A stretch of DNA of 64,000 nt from Bryobacterales bacterium (GTDB lineage: Bacteria > Acidobacteriota > Terriglobia > Bryobacterales > Bryobacteraceae): the NCBI GenBank assembly GCA_003170295.1, contig PNAJ01000059.1, positions 62,001-126,000 of the forward strand. Reading direction: 5' to 3'. The notes beneath the pieces were generated by a model. The model had not been told where the DNA came from. It searched no databases and worked only from the letters and a program-made list of their open reading frames with translations. Positions 25,867-34,134 of this stretch are shown piece after piece; within the stretch, counting starts at the first letter, position 1; the number at the start of each line of letters is the position of its first letter. Both the position numbers and the translations under genes were made by a program.

Positions 25867-27216
25867 TTAAGAGATCTCTTCCGCCCATCCTTCGAGAATC
25901 GATTTCACTTTCCCCGTAAACTGATCCGCCAGCGCCCCATCGATCAATCGATGATCGAACGTCAGCGCCAGGTACGCGATGGACCGGATCGCGATCATGT
26001 CGTCGATCACCACCGGCGTCTTCTCCACCGTCCCGACGCCCAGAATCGCCACCTGCGGCTGATTGATCACCGGCGTCGCGAACACGCTGCCGAAACTCCC
26101 GAAATTGGTGACGGAGAACGTACCGCCCTGCACTTCCTCCGGCCGCAGATGCCGCGACCTCGCCCGCGCCGCCAGATCCGCAACCGCTCTTTGCAGCCCG
26201 ATCACGCTCTTTTCGTCCGCGTTGCGAATCACCGGCACGATCAGCCCATTTTCGAGCGCCACCGCAATCCCCAGATTGATATCGCGATGGTACAGAATGT
26301 TGGTCCCGTCAATCGACGCATTCAGAATCGGGAACTGCCGCAGCGCCACGCATGTGGCTTTCAAAACGAACGGCAGAAACGTCAGCGAGAATCCATACTG
26401 CGCCTGCACGTTGCCCTTGGCCTTGTCGCGAGCCTTCGCGACTTTCGTGAAATCGACTTTGTGCACGGTCGTCACGTGCGCCGACGTCTGCTTGCTGAAC
26501 ACCATGTGCTTGGCGATGCTCTGCCGCATCATGCTCATCGGCTCCACACGAGTCCCCGGCGCCTCCCCAACGCGCGGAGGTGACGGAACGTCGACCGTTT
26601 GTGGAATCGTAGCGACCGCCTGCGGAGGCGGCGGCGGAGGTGCAGAAGGTGGGGCAGGCGGTTCCGCCTGCCTCTGAGGAGCTGGCGCACTCTTCGAACC
26701 CAAATAAGCTTCCAAATCCTGCTTAGTAATCCGGTTCCCCGCGCCCGTTCCCTTTACTTGACTCAAATCGATGTTATTCTCGCGAGCCATCTTACGCACC
26801 AACGGCGATAGCGGCCCAGCGGTCTCTTCCACAACAGTCGCCACCGGCTCACTCGATCCATCCGCCTCAGCAACCGGAGAAGGCGAAGGAGCCGCCGGTG
26901 CTGCTGCTGGTGTTGGTGGGGCAGGCGGTTCCGACTGCCGTGTCTCCGGAGCGGCAGCGGGAGCAGCCGCAGGCGCGCCAGCGCCATCATTAATCCGAGC
27001 CACGACGGTGTTAATCCCCACCGTCTTGCCTTCTTCAATCAGAACTTCGGCCAGCACTCCAGCTACCGGCGACGGAATCTCCGTGTCCACCTTGTCCGTT
27101 GAAATCTCGAACAGAGGCTCATCGCGCCCCACCGTCTCCCCGGGCTTCTTCAGCCACTTGGTGAGCGTCCCTTCGACAATACTCTCGCCCATCTGGGGCA
27201 TCACGACGTCAATCAT
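25867..27216 (-). CDS. 2-oxoacid dehydrogenase complex E2 (dihydrolipoamide acyltransferase)
   Basis: A 449-residue E2 core enzyme. One lipoyl domain occupies residues 1-~78 (lipoylated Lys42 in STDKVDTEIPS). A Pro/Ala-rich linker leads to the peripheral-subunit-binding domain (~133-170, SPLVRKMARENNIDLSQVKG), a second Pro-rich linker, and the catalytic domain ending with the active-site HRLIDG (His422, Asp426). It transfers the acyl group to CoA in a pyruvate, oxoglutarate or branched-chain complex; the class cannot be fixed because no E1 gene is in the window. It overlaps lipB by four bases and shares the run with lpdA. Both linkers contain a palindromic repeat. Confidence 0.93.
   Translation of the reverse strand: MIDVVMPQMGESIVEGTLTKWLKKPGETVGRDEPLFEISTDKVDTEIPSPVAGVLAEVLIEEGKTVGINTVVARINDGAGAPAAAPAAAPETRQSEPPAPPTPAAAPAAPSPSPVAEADGSSEPVATVVEETAGPLSPLVRKMARENNIDLSQVKGTGAGNRITKQDLEAYLGSKSAPAPQRQAEPPAPPSAPPPPPPQAVATIPQTVDVPSPPRVGEAPGTRVEPMSMMRQSIAKHMVFSKQTSAHVTTVHKVDFTKVAKARDKAKGNVQAQYGFSLTFLPFVLKATCVALRQFPILNASIDGTNILYHRDINLGIAVALENGLIVPVIRNADEKSVIGLQRAVADLAARARSRHLRPEEVQGGTFSVTNFGSFGSVFATPVINQPQVAILGVGTVEKTPVVIDDMIAIRSIAYLALTFDHRLIDGALADQFTGKVKSILEGWAEEIS
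26648..26672 (-). repeat. Palindromic repeat, family D, in the E2 second linker
   Basis: GGTGGGGCAGGCGGTTCCGC plus CTGCC. On the coding strand it is translated RQAEPPAPP. A second copy lies in the first linker of the same gene. Confidence 0.65.
26915..26939 (-). repeat. Palindromic repeat, family D, in the E2 first linker
   Basis: GGTGGGGCAGGCGGTTCCGA plus CTGCC, one mismatch from the copy at 26648. Translated RQSEPPAPP, in the same reading frame as the other copy. Confidence 0.65.
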
Positions 27217-27950
27217 AAGGTCTCCATTCGCCGGTCAAACACGCGTCCAAAATTCTCTATGAGTGCCGCGACCACTTCCCCGCGCTGAGCCTGGCAACCG
27301 AGGCTTCGCATCGAGGTCACTGGTCGAGTTAAACCGCACGGTACGATGTACCGGAAATAATTCAAATCCGTATTCACATTAAGCGCGAACCCGTGCGAAG
27401 TCACCCAGCGGCTGATGTGGACCCCAATCGCCGCGATTTTCCCCTCGCCGGTCCAAACCCCAGTGGCACCAGCCTCGCGCCCCGCCGCAATACCAAACCC
27501 AGCCAGCGTGTCGATGATCGCCTGCTCGATGGCTCGAACATAAGCGTGCACATCGCGCTTCCATTCTCGCAAATCGAGAATCGGATAACCCACAATCTGC
27601 CCCGGCCCATGATAAGTAACATCGCCGCCGCGATCGGTCTCATAAAACGAGATTCCCGACCGAGCCAGCAGCTCCGGCGGCGCAAGAAGATTCTCCGCAT
27701 GCCCATTGCGCCCCATCGTGACCACATGAGGATGCTCGACAATCAGTAACTGATCGGAAATCGCTCCGCTCTTCCTCAACTCAACATACCGCCCCTGCCG
27801 CTCCAAAGCCTCCACCCACCGCATCAGCCCCAAATCGCGAGCCTCGCATCCCACCACTTGTGAGCTATCTGCTTGTTGGTGGGGCGGACCCCCTGGTCCG
27901 CGCCGGACCCCCCGGTCCGGCTCTTCGAGCGCATTCACCAAACTAGGCAT
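27213..27950 (-). CDS. lipB: Octanoyl-[ACP]:protein octanoyltransferase LipB
   Basis: A lipoyl(octanoyl) transferase (EC 2.3.1.181) that moves octanoyl from ACP to the lipoyl domains of E2 proteins. Signatures: EHPHVVTMGRNGHAENL, the core RGGDVTYHGPGQIVGYP, the Lys motif GVWTGEGKIAAIGVHISRW, and the catalytic Cys in YIVPCGL. The start is uncertain. ATG 27950 overlaps lpdA by eight bases but adds ~31 residues encoded by a palindromic repeat; the conserved LipB start (CEARDLGLMRWVEALERQ) begins near GTG 27854/27857. It sits between its product users E2 and lpdA, so the unit makes and uses lipoate. Confidence 0.9.
   Translation of the reverse strand: MPSLVNALEEPDRGVRRGPGGPPHQQADSSQVVGCEARDLGLMRWVEALERQGRYVELRKSGAISDQLLIVEHPHVVTMGRNGHAENLLAPPELLARSGISFYETDRGGDVTYHGPGQIVGYPILDLREWKRDVHAYVRAIEQAIIDTLAGFGIAAGREAGATGVWTGEGKIAAIGVHISRWVTSHGFALNVNTDLNYFRYIVPCGLTRPVTSMRSLGCQAQRGEVVAALIENFGRVFDRRMETL
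27879..27923 (+). repeat. Palindromic repeat, family B, at the lipB N-terminus
   Basis: GTGGGGCGGACCCCCTGGTC, CGCG, then CCGGACCCCCCGGTCCGG: two abutting palindromes. The first core is identical to that at 10901 inside the glycosyltransferase gene. It lies between the lpdA stop and the conserved start of LipB. Confidence 0.75.
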
Positions 27951-29340
27951 TAATCGCCTGACCATACACCGCGTTAAACGCCTCGCCCACCGCCTCGTAA
28001 ATCGTCGGATGCGCGTGAATAGTATTGATGACGGTGTCAACCGTCGCCTCGGCCTCCATCGCCAGCACCCCTTCGCCGATCAGCTCGAACGCTTCCGGCC
28101 CAATAATGTGGACCCCCAGCACCTCGCCATATTTCTCATCCGCGACGATCTTCACAAACCCGTCATGCGATCCCAGAATGGTCGCCTTGCTGTTCGCCGC
28201 GAACGGAAACTTGCCGATCTTCACCGAATGCCCCGCCGCCCGAGCCTGCGCCTCCGTCATCCCAACGCTTCCGATTCCCGGCTCCGTGTACGTACAACCC
28301 GGAATCCGAAGTTTGTTAACCGGCGTCACCGGCTTCCCCGCGATATGCGCCATCGCGACCATTCCCTCTGCCGTCGCCACGTGCGCCAATTGCGGAGTCC
28401 CCGCCACAATATCGCCAATCGCGTAAACCCCGGGTTCGCCGGTCCTCTGCATCGAGTCGACCTTCACAAACCCTCGATCCAGTTCGACTTTGGTGCCCTG
28501 CAGTCCCACGTCTTCGGTAAGAGGCCGCCGGCCCACCGCGACGAGAAGCGCTTCCGTCTCTACCGTTTCGCGTTTGCCATCCGGGAGCGCCACTTCAAAT
28601 CGCACGCCGTTGTCCGTGACCTGGATATTCTCAGCCTTAGCGCCGGTCTCCACGCGAATCCCCTGTTTCTTAAACAAGCGTGCCAGTTCTTTCGAGACTT
28701 CCTCGTCTTCCACCGGCACAATGCGCGGCAGCATCTCGAAAACCTGCACCTTGGTTCCAAACCGGTGGAAGCACGATGCAAATTCGACGCCCACCGCGCC
28801 CGCGCCCAGAATCGCCAGCGATTTCGGGATCTCCCGCAAATCCAGAATCTCGATATTCGTCAAAATCCGTTTCGCATCCGGCTGCAACCCAGGGAGCATC
28901 CGCGCCGCCGATCCCGTCGCAAGAACAACATTTTTCGTCTCGTAAATCTGCTTAGTCCCGTCGTTCGCCGTGACCTCGACCTTTCCAGGCCCCGCCAGGC
29001 GCGCCCATCCCTTGATCCAGTCGACTTTGTTTTTCTTGAACAGGAATTCGATGCCCTTGGAGTGCTTGCTGACGATCTTATTCTTGCGATCGCTCACCAG
29101 CGGATAATCGAGCCGCGGATTCTCGCAATGAATCCCCTCTTCCTCGGAGTGCAAGAACCGGTCCCAAACATCGGCCGTGTGCAGCAGCGATTTGGTCGGA
29201 ATGCACCCGACCAGCAGGCACGTTCCGCCCAATCGAGGGTCTTTTTCAACAACGGCTACTTTCAGCCCATACTGTCCGGCGCGAATCGCAGCCGAATACC
29301 CACCGGGACCGCTCCCGATGACAATCACATCGTAGGTCAT
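27943..29340 (-). CDS. lpdA: Dihydrolipoyl dehydrogenase (E3)
   Basis: A 465-residue flavoprotein disulfide reductase (EC 1.8.1.4). It has the FAD motif IGSGPGGYSAAIRAGQ, the redox-active disulfide Cys41/Cys46 in GGTCLLVGCIPTK, the NAD motif AILGAGAVGVEFAS, and the C-terminal catalytic His-Glu pair in HAHPTIYEAVGE. It reoxidises the lipoyl groups of the E2 protein encoded two genes downstream. Start ATG 29340. First gene of a minus-strand run that continues to 20706 with gaps of at most a few tens of bases. Confidence 0.95.
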   Translation of the reverse strand: MTYDVIVIGSGPGGYSAAIRAGQYGLKVAVVEKDPRLGGTCLLVGCIPTKSLLHTADVWDRFLHSEEEGIHCENPRLDYPLVSDRKNKIVSKHSKGIEFLFKKNKVDWIKGWARLAGPGKVEVTANDGTKQIYETKNVVLATGSAARMLPGLQPDAKRILTNIEILDLREIPKSLAILGAGAVGVEFASCFHRFGTKVQVFEMLPRIVPVEDEEVSKELARLFKKQGIRVETGAKAENIQVTDNGVRFEVALPDGKRETVETEALLVAVGRRPLTEDVGLQGTKVELDRGFVKVDSMQRTGEPGVYAIGDIVAGTPQLAHVATAEGMVAMAHIAGKPVTPVNKLRIPGCTYTEPGIGSVGMTEAQARAAGHSVKIGKFPFAANSKATILGSHDGFVKIVADEKYGEVLGVHIIGPEAFELIGEGVLAMEAEATVDTVINTIHAHPTIYEAVGEAFNAVYGQAINA

Positions 29341-29382
29341 CTCTTTTTTTCAGTGTAGCATTGGGAATCGAATCACCCGAAA

Positions 29383-29715
29383 ATGAAGCTGCCCAATGGC
29401 GATAGAGCAATAGTCGAGGTCGAAAAGCTGCGCGATTACTGGCTGAGCCCGCAGCATCCGCGCGGTCGCCACAAAGCTCGCGTATTCGCATCACGTTTGG
29501 GCATCACCGCCCAGCACGTTGACATTTTGCAGGATGCTTTGGTTCGAGCCGCGCGCCAGCAATCCGCGTCGCTCGGATTCGCGGACGAATACGGTCACCG
29601 GTACGTGATAGACTTCGACATGAATGGCCCCTCCGGGAGGGCCACCGTTCGCAGTAGCTGGATCGTCCGTAGTGGCGAAAGTATCGCCCGCCTGACCAGT
29701 TGTTACGTTCTTTAA
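29383..29715 (+). CDS. DUF6883-like small protein
   Basis: A 110-residue protein matching the DUF6883 pattern: an opening LPNGDRAIVEVEKLRDYWL, the segment HPRGRHKARVFASRLGIT, and a C-terminal strand pair ending in SCYVL. Such proteins are small, cytoplasmic and of unknown function, and usually sit beside a DUF4926 gene, as here (4 bp apart). Divergent from lpdA. Confidence 0.75.
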   Translation: MKLPNGDRAIVEVEKLRDYWLSPQHPRGRHKARVFASRLGITAQHVDILQDALVRAARQQSASLGFADEYGHRYVIDFDMNGPSGRATVRSSWIVRSGESIARLTSCYVL

Positions 29716-29719
29716 CCAT

Positions 29720-29941
29720 ATGGAATCGATCGCTCCACTTTCGGTGGTCGCGCTGCTTGAGGATTGGCCGCAGCACAGCTTGATACGAGGGCAAGTCGGC
29801 ACCGTCGTTGAGAAACTCGCCCCCGGCGTATACGAGGTTGAATTCTCCGATGATAACGGACGAACCTACGCCAGCCTCGGCGTCCCGGCGGCGCAACTCC
29901 TCGTTCTGCGCCACGATACCGTAGAAACATTTCGGAACTAA
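29720..29941 (+). CDS. DUF4926 small protein
   Basis: A 73-residue DUF4926 protein with the family pattern VVALLEDWPQHSLIRGQVGT, then VVEKLAPGVYEVEFSDDNGR and a closing LLVLRHD. It folds as a small SH3-like barrel in this family. It is transcribed with the DUF6883 gene 4 bp upstream; function unknown, though the pair is widespread in accessory regions. Confidence 0.82.
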   Translation: MESIAPLSVVALLEDWPQHSLIRGQVGTVVEKLAPGVYEVEFSDDNGRTYASLGVPAAQLLVLRHDTVETFRN

Positions 29942-29972
29942 CCCTCTCTCTCCGCGCAAGTCGTTATAGAAA

Positions 29973-30497
29973 GTGCAACAAACCGATCATGAACTGCTGG
30001 TGCTGATGCTCTCCGGCGACGAGGAAGCGTTTACGACTCTTTATCGCCGCCGTCAGGGTCCAGTCTTCCGCTTCGCCCTCCAAATGACCGGCAACGTTGT
30101 GATTGCCGAAGATGTTACGCAGGAAGTTTTTATGGCTTTGCTGTCGAAAACCGCGAAATACGATGTCGCGCGCGGGACGCTGGCGTCATTTTTATACGGA
30201 ATTGCCCGCAATCTGGTCCTGCGGCGGCTTGAGAAAACGTTGGAAATTGAAGATTATGCAGGACCTGACGATATTCTCGACGACCTGACCCGGCGTGAGA
30301 CCATCGAGCACGTGCGGCTCGCCGTGCTCAGCCTGCCGCCGGTCTATCGGGAAGCGGTTGTGCTTTGCGATCTTCAAGATACGAGTTATGAGGACGCCGC
30401 TACCGTCCTCGATTGTCCGATCGGCACCGTGCGGTCGAGGTTGAATCGGGGAAGGTCGATGCTGGCAAGCAAGTTGGCCGTAAGGAGTTCAGTATGA
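29973..30497 (+). CDS. ECF-type RNA polymerase sigma factor
   Basis: A 174-residue extracytoplasmic-function sigma factor. Region 2 is at residues ~20-85 (FRFALQMTGNVVIAEDVTQE, FMALLSKTAKYD) and region 4 is at ~110-165 (LPPVYREAVVLCDLQDTSYE, then CPIGTVRSRLNRGRSML). GTG at 29973 is the start. The stop overlaps the next gene by four bases (ATGA), as usual for a sigma/anti-sigma pair. It probably controls the downstream envelope genes, but target promoters cannot be named. Confidence 0.9.
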   Translation: MQQTDHELLVLMLSGDEEAFTTLYRRRQGPVFRFALQMTGNVVIAEDVTQEVFMALLSKTAKYDVARGTLASFLYGIARNLVLRRLEKTLEIEDYAGPDDILDDLTRRETIEHVRLAVLSLPPVYREAVVLCDLQDTSYEDAATVLDCPIGTVRSRLNRGRSMLASKLAVRSSV

Positions 30498-30988
30498 ACG
30501 AGTTGCTAAGAGCCTTGGCCGACCATGACCGCGATCGGGAAGCTCCGGCAGCGGTGGAAATGCGGTTAAGGGCAGCGTTTAGAAAGAAATACCAGCGCCG
30601 GGCGTGGCCATATGTGACGGCTTTCGCGCTCGCCACCGCGGCTGCGATCATGCTTTCTGTGAACATCAAGCCGAAGCCGCAAACCATGGAAATTGCAGTA
30701 GTTCCGCCGCCTGTAGTGACGGTTCCAGTCGCAAACCCGGCTCCGCGAAAGGTGGTCCATCGAAAGCCGCGGCCCGTGGAAGTAGTGACCGAGTTTTATC
30801 CGCTGATGGACGTCCCGCCGCCGTTTGAACGGGGTGAGCTTTTGCGCGTGAGCCTGCCCGCCGCGGCGATGCGGAACGTCGGGCTGCCGGTGAGCGAGGA
30901 TCGCCTGACGGAAATGGTGCAAGCGGACGTTTTGGTAGGGGAAGAAGGGCTCGCCAGAGCCATCCGATTCGTGAGATTCGAACGTTAA
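30494..30988 (+). CDS. Putative membrane anti-sigma factor
   Basis: A 164-residue protein starting at ATG 30494, overlapping the sigma gene stop, with TAAGGAG just upstream. The N-terminal ~40 residues are acidic/basic and cytoplasmic, residues ~43-58 form one membrane helix (AFALATAAAIMLSV), and the rest is a Pro-rich outside part. The position and topology fit an anti-sigma factor; no zinc-finger motif is present, so the call rests mainly on context. It has no TonB-like motif despite the Pro-rich VVTVPVANPAPRKV segment. Confidence 0.65.
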   Translation: MNELLRALADHDRDREAPAAVEMRLRAAFRKKYQRRAWPYVTAFALATAAAIMLSVNIKPKPQTMEIAVVPPPVVTVPVANPAPRKVVHRKPRPVEVVTEFYPLMDVPPPFERGELLRVSLPAAAMRNVGLPVSEDRLTEMVQADVLVGEEGLARAIRFVRFER

Positions 30989-31009
30989 TTGACCTTAAAG
31001 GAGCTTAAA

Positions 31010-31882
31010 ATGACAAAAATCGCACTCTACGGAGCCTTAATTGGCGCTATTTCGCTGTCCGCGCAGGATCCTGCCACGCTGGAGAAAAAGCTCGCCGACG
31101 AGCTCAAGGCGCAAGCTGGCAACTTAGGATTCGTCAACATGATCAACGGCAGGACTGTGAAAGCGTCGCCGTATTCGGCGCAAGCGGTAAACGAAACCGT
31201 CCAGACTTTGGCCGACGGGAATCGCATCACGCGCACCAACTCATCGATGCTCTATCGAGACAGCGAAGGACGCGAACGGCGCGAGGAAGCGAATGGCAAG
31301 ATGGTCCTGATTTCGGATCCGGTGGACAGGGTTCAGTATACCCTCGAACCGCAAAGCAAAGTGGCGCGTAAGACGCAGAGGATCGCAGTCGGCGGAGGCG
31401 TTGGCGTCGGCCGCGGGTCGGCATCCAGGCCAGTAACCGAGGGCACGATGATGACGACAATAGAGCGCACGATTACGGTCAACGGAGTCTCAGTCGGGAC
31501 TGGGGGCGGAGACGTTAGTACCGTCACGTACCGCACGGGCAGCCCGGAATCGCAGAACTCGAAAGTGGAGCACCTGGGCACGCAGATCATGGAAGGCGTT
31601 TCGGCCGAGGGCACCCGCACCACGACTACGATTGAGGCGGGACAGATTGGGAATGAGCAGCCGATCAGCATCGTTTCCGAACGCTGGTTCTCCGTGGATC
31701 TGCAAGTCGCGGTGATGACCAAGCACAGCGATCCGCGCAACGGCACCACCACGTATAAGCTGACGAATATAAATCGCAGCGAGCCGGCGCGCACCCTGTT
31801 CGAAGTTCCCTCGGACTACACGCTGCGGGGTGTCGGGGGCGAATTCAGGATACTGAAGGACAACCCGGAAGAGCAACAATAA
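31010..31882 (+). CDS. Secreted hypothetical protein in the sigma operon
   Basis: A 290-residue protein with a signal peptide (MTKIALYGALIGAISLSAQ). The start at 31010 is set by AAAGGAG at 30997-31003. The mature part is beta-rich, with repeated YxDSEGRERRE and VSERWFSVDLQVAVMT segments seen in several acidobacterial exported proteins. No catalytic site recognised. It follows the putative anti-sigma gene by 21 bases and precedes an HtrA protease, so it probably belongs to an envelope-stress regulon. Confidence 0.75.
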   Translation: MTKIALYGALIGAISLSAQDPATLEKKLADELKAQAGNLGFVNMINGRTVKASPYSAQAVNETVQTLADGNRITRTNSSMLYRDSEGRERREEANGKMVLISDPVDRVQYTLEPQSKVARKTQRIAVGGGVGVGRGSASRPVTEGTMMTTIERTITVNGVSVGTGGGDVSTVTYRTGSPESQNSKVEHLGTQIMEGVSAEGTRTTTTIEAGQIGNEQPISIVSERWFSVDLQVAVMTKHSDPRNGTTTYKLTNINRSEPARTLFEVPSDYTLRGVGGEFRILKDNPEEQQ

Positions 31883-31923
31883 AAAAGACCGTTTCGGGCG
31901 CACCTATGCCACGATGATAATAG

Positions 31924-33294
31924 ATGCGCCCGATTTTGCTGTTTCTCGCTTCCGCCACGTCCGTTTTCTCCCAATCGCAAGCCACTGTCTCGCTGAGCGA
32001 GCTCAGCTCTTCGCTCGAAACTCTGGCCCAGCGTGTCCGTCCGTCCGTTGTCCAAATCTTCTCGACCGGCTACGCCTCCGCCGAAGAAGGCGAGAGCACC
32101 AATGCGGCCAGCCTGCTCTCCAAGCAGCGCAGCACCGGTTCCGGCGTGATTCTTTCCGAGGACGGACTCATCCTCACGAACAACCACGTGGTGCATAACG
32201 CGCTGAAGATTGAGGTCAAGCTGCATAACGCGAACCGCGGCGGCCGCATGCCCGATTCCATCGTCCTCGCGAAGCTGGTCGGAGTCGACCGCGAGGCGGA
32301 TCTGGCCGTGATCAAAATCGACCGCACCGGCCTCGCGACGCTCGCTCTCGGCGATTCGAGCAAACTGCGGCAAGGCCAACTGGTGATGGCGTTCGGCAAT
32401 CCCCTGGGACTCGAAGGCTCGGTGACCATGGGCGTGATCAGTTCCACCGCGCGCCAGTTGAAGCTCGACGATCCGATGACCTATGTGCAGACCGACGCGC
32501 CGATCAATCCCGGTAATAGCGGCGGACCCCTGGTCGATGCGGAGGGCCGCGTGGTGGGAATCAACACCTTCATCTTTACGCAATCGGGTGGCAGCGAGGG
32601 GATCGGCTTCGCGGTGCCCAGCAACATGGCCCGCGGCAGTTATGAGCAGATCGTTAAGGACGGCCATGTGCATCGGGGACAGATCGGAATCGTGGCGCAA
32701 ACCATCACTCCTGCGCTGGCCAAAGGCCTGGCGCTCCCGCAAGACTGGGGAGTGATCGCCGCCGACGTCACCCCCGACGGTCCGGCGGATAAGGCGGGAC
32801 TCAAGCCGGGCGACATCATTGTCACACTGGCCGGCAAGGAAATGGAAGATGCGCGGCAGTTGGAAAATCTGGTGTATCAGCAGTCGCTTTCCGCCATCGT
32901 CGATGTGACGGTGAGCCGCGACGGCAAGCCGCTCCGCTTCAGCATTCCGGTGATTGAGCGCGACGACGATCCGCAGCGCTTCGCCGACATGGTGAATCCC
33001 GAGAAAAATCTGATCCGCAGGCTGGGCATTCTGGCGATCGAGATCACCGATAAACTGTCTGAAATGCTGCCAGAATTGCGCCACGACTACGGCATCGTAG
33101 TGGCGGCGCGCGCAGCCGACGCTCCCGGCGCCGTGCTCCAACCGGGGGACGTGATTTACGAGATTAACAAAACTCCGACGGTCTCGATTGCGGCTCTGCG
33201 CGCGGTTCTCGATAGCATAAAGCCTGGCGAGACGGCCGTGCTGCACGTGCAGAGGGGCGCCAAGCTCCGGTATATTGCGATTGATCTGGAGTGA
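31924..33294 (+). CDS. HtrA/DegQ-like periplasmic serine protease
   Basis: A 456-residue trypsin-like protease with a signal peptide (first ~17 residues). The catalytic triad is His88 (NNHVV), Asp126 (ADLAVI) and Ser199 (GNSGG). Two PDZ domains follow: one at ~245-335 (GPADKAGLKPGDIIVTLAGK), one near the C-terminus (~355-450, PGAVLQPGDVIYEINK). It is a periplasmic quality-control protease. The upstream ECF sigma/anti-sigma pair is a natural regulator, but no promoter was identified. Confidence 0.92.
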   Translation: MRPILLFLASATSVFSQSQATVSLSELSSSLETLAQRVRPSVVQIFSTGYASAEEGESTNAASLLSKQRSTGSGVILSEDGLILTNNHVVHNALKIEVKLHNANRGGRMPDSIVLAKLVGVDREADLAVIKIDRTGLATLALGDSSKLRQGQLVMAFGNPLGLEGSVTMGVISSTARQLKLDDPMTYVQTDAPINPGNSGGPLVDAEGRVVGINTFIFTQSGGSEGIGFAVPSNMARGSYEQIVKDGHVHRGQIGIVAQTITPALAKGLALPQDWGVIAADVTPDGPADKAGLKPGDIIVTLAGKEMEDARQLENLVYQQSLSAIVDVTVSRDGKPLRFSIPVIERDDDPQRFADMVNPEKNLIRRLGILAIEITDKLSEMLPELRHDYGIVVAARAADAPGAVLQPGDVIYEINKTPTVSIAALRAVLDSIKPGETAVLHVQRGAKLRYIAIDLE

Positions 33295-33364
33295 GGAAGG
33301 AAGACAGGAGTCAGAAGACGTGTATTATCAAATTGTCCGGACTTCGCCGATGGAATGACGTGAG

Positions 33365-33646
33365 ATGTCGACCAACTTCAACAACCCGAAGGCCATTTCA
33401 GAAGCGGGAAAGAAAATTTACGAGCGCTTGTACCAGGCTGAGTATGAGAAGTCGCACCTTGGAAAGTTCGTTGCCATCAATATTCTCGACGAGTCCGCAA
33501 CCCTTGGCGATACTGCTAGCGAAGCTCTTAATTCGGCCAGAGCGAGATATCCCAAGGGGCTATTTCACTTAATCCGCGTTGGACATAGCGGCGCTTTTGA
33601 GGTTGGCTTAGCCCATCGGCATGTCCACGCAGATCGGATACGTTGA
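33365..33646 (+). CDS. Small protein paired with an aspartyl-protease-like gene
   Basis: A 93-residue protein: a basic helical start (AISEAGKKIYERLYQAEYEK) followed by HLGKFVAINILD and a C-terminal YPKGLFHLIRVGHSG. This layout resembles the DUF5678-like proteins that commonly precede a clan AA aspartyl protease, and here its end overlaps that gene by 26 bases. Function unknown. Confidence 0.7.
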   Translation: MSTNFNNPKAISEAGKKIYERLYQAEYEKSHLGKFVAINILDESATLGDTASEALNSARARYPKGLFHLIRVGHSGAFEVGLAHRHVHADRIR

Positions 33647-34103
33647 CGAGAACGGACATCCAAGAGTCACGATTCACATACGGGGGACTCACCCTCAGGA
33701 GTTTGTCGAGGTTGACGCCATGATAGATACCGGGTTCGCAGGTTTTCTGATGCTTCCCATCGCGCAAGCGCTGCCACTCGGGCTCGCCCTATATGGCACA
33801 GGGGATTACAGCCTGGCGGATGGTTCTTCGATCAGTTGTTTTTTGGCGGAAGGCACCATTGAGATTCGCCCGCCGTCGCAGGTTCCGAATGCAAATATCG
33901 ACGCACCACTTTCCTTCGATACGCCACCCGCTCTGCAACCAGAAAGTGTCACAGGCGTCGTGGTTCTCGGCGGAGACGGTGCCCTCGTAGGAATGGAGTT
34001 CATCAGAGGCTTGAAAAAGTGGCTCTTGGTCGGTTCGGTCGTCCTACTGCTTGACGAAGTTAGCATTCCAGTTCCAGTGGCTCCTCCCAGAACGTCAAAG
34101 TAA
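33621..34103 (+). CDS. Clan AA retropepsin-like aspartyl protease
   Basis: A 160-residue single-domain aspartyl protease of clan AA. The catalytic Asp is in MIDTGFAGFLMLP (Asp36-Thr37-Gly38); the second signature is the hydrophobic GDGALVGMEFIRG. There is no signal peptide, so it is probably cytoplasmic and acts as a dimer. Its 5' end overlaps the preceding small gene, forming a conserved two-gene module; the target is unknown, and toxin-antitoxin-like or regulatory roles are only suggestions. Confidence 0.8.
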   Translation: MSTQIGYVDENGHPRVTIHIRGTHPQEFVEVDAMIDTGFAGFLMLPIAQALPLGLALYGTGDYSLADGSSISCFLAEGTIEIRPPSQVPNANIDAPLSFDTPPALQPESVTGVVVLGGDGALVGMEFIRGLKKWLLVGSVVLLLDEVSIPVPVAPPRTSK

Positions 34104-34134
34104 CCGATCGATGGCCGCGTGCGTTTGGGCTTAT

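Noticed and set aside
28009..29358. 449-residue plus-strand open frame opposite lpdA
   Set aside because: Arg/His-rich antisense frame of lpdA, which has all flavoprotein motifs on the minus strand.
31816..33246. 476-residue minus-strand open frame opposite the HtrA protease
   Set aside because: The plus strand has intact catalytic triad and PDZ domains; the antisense frame has only biased composition.
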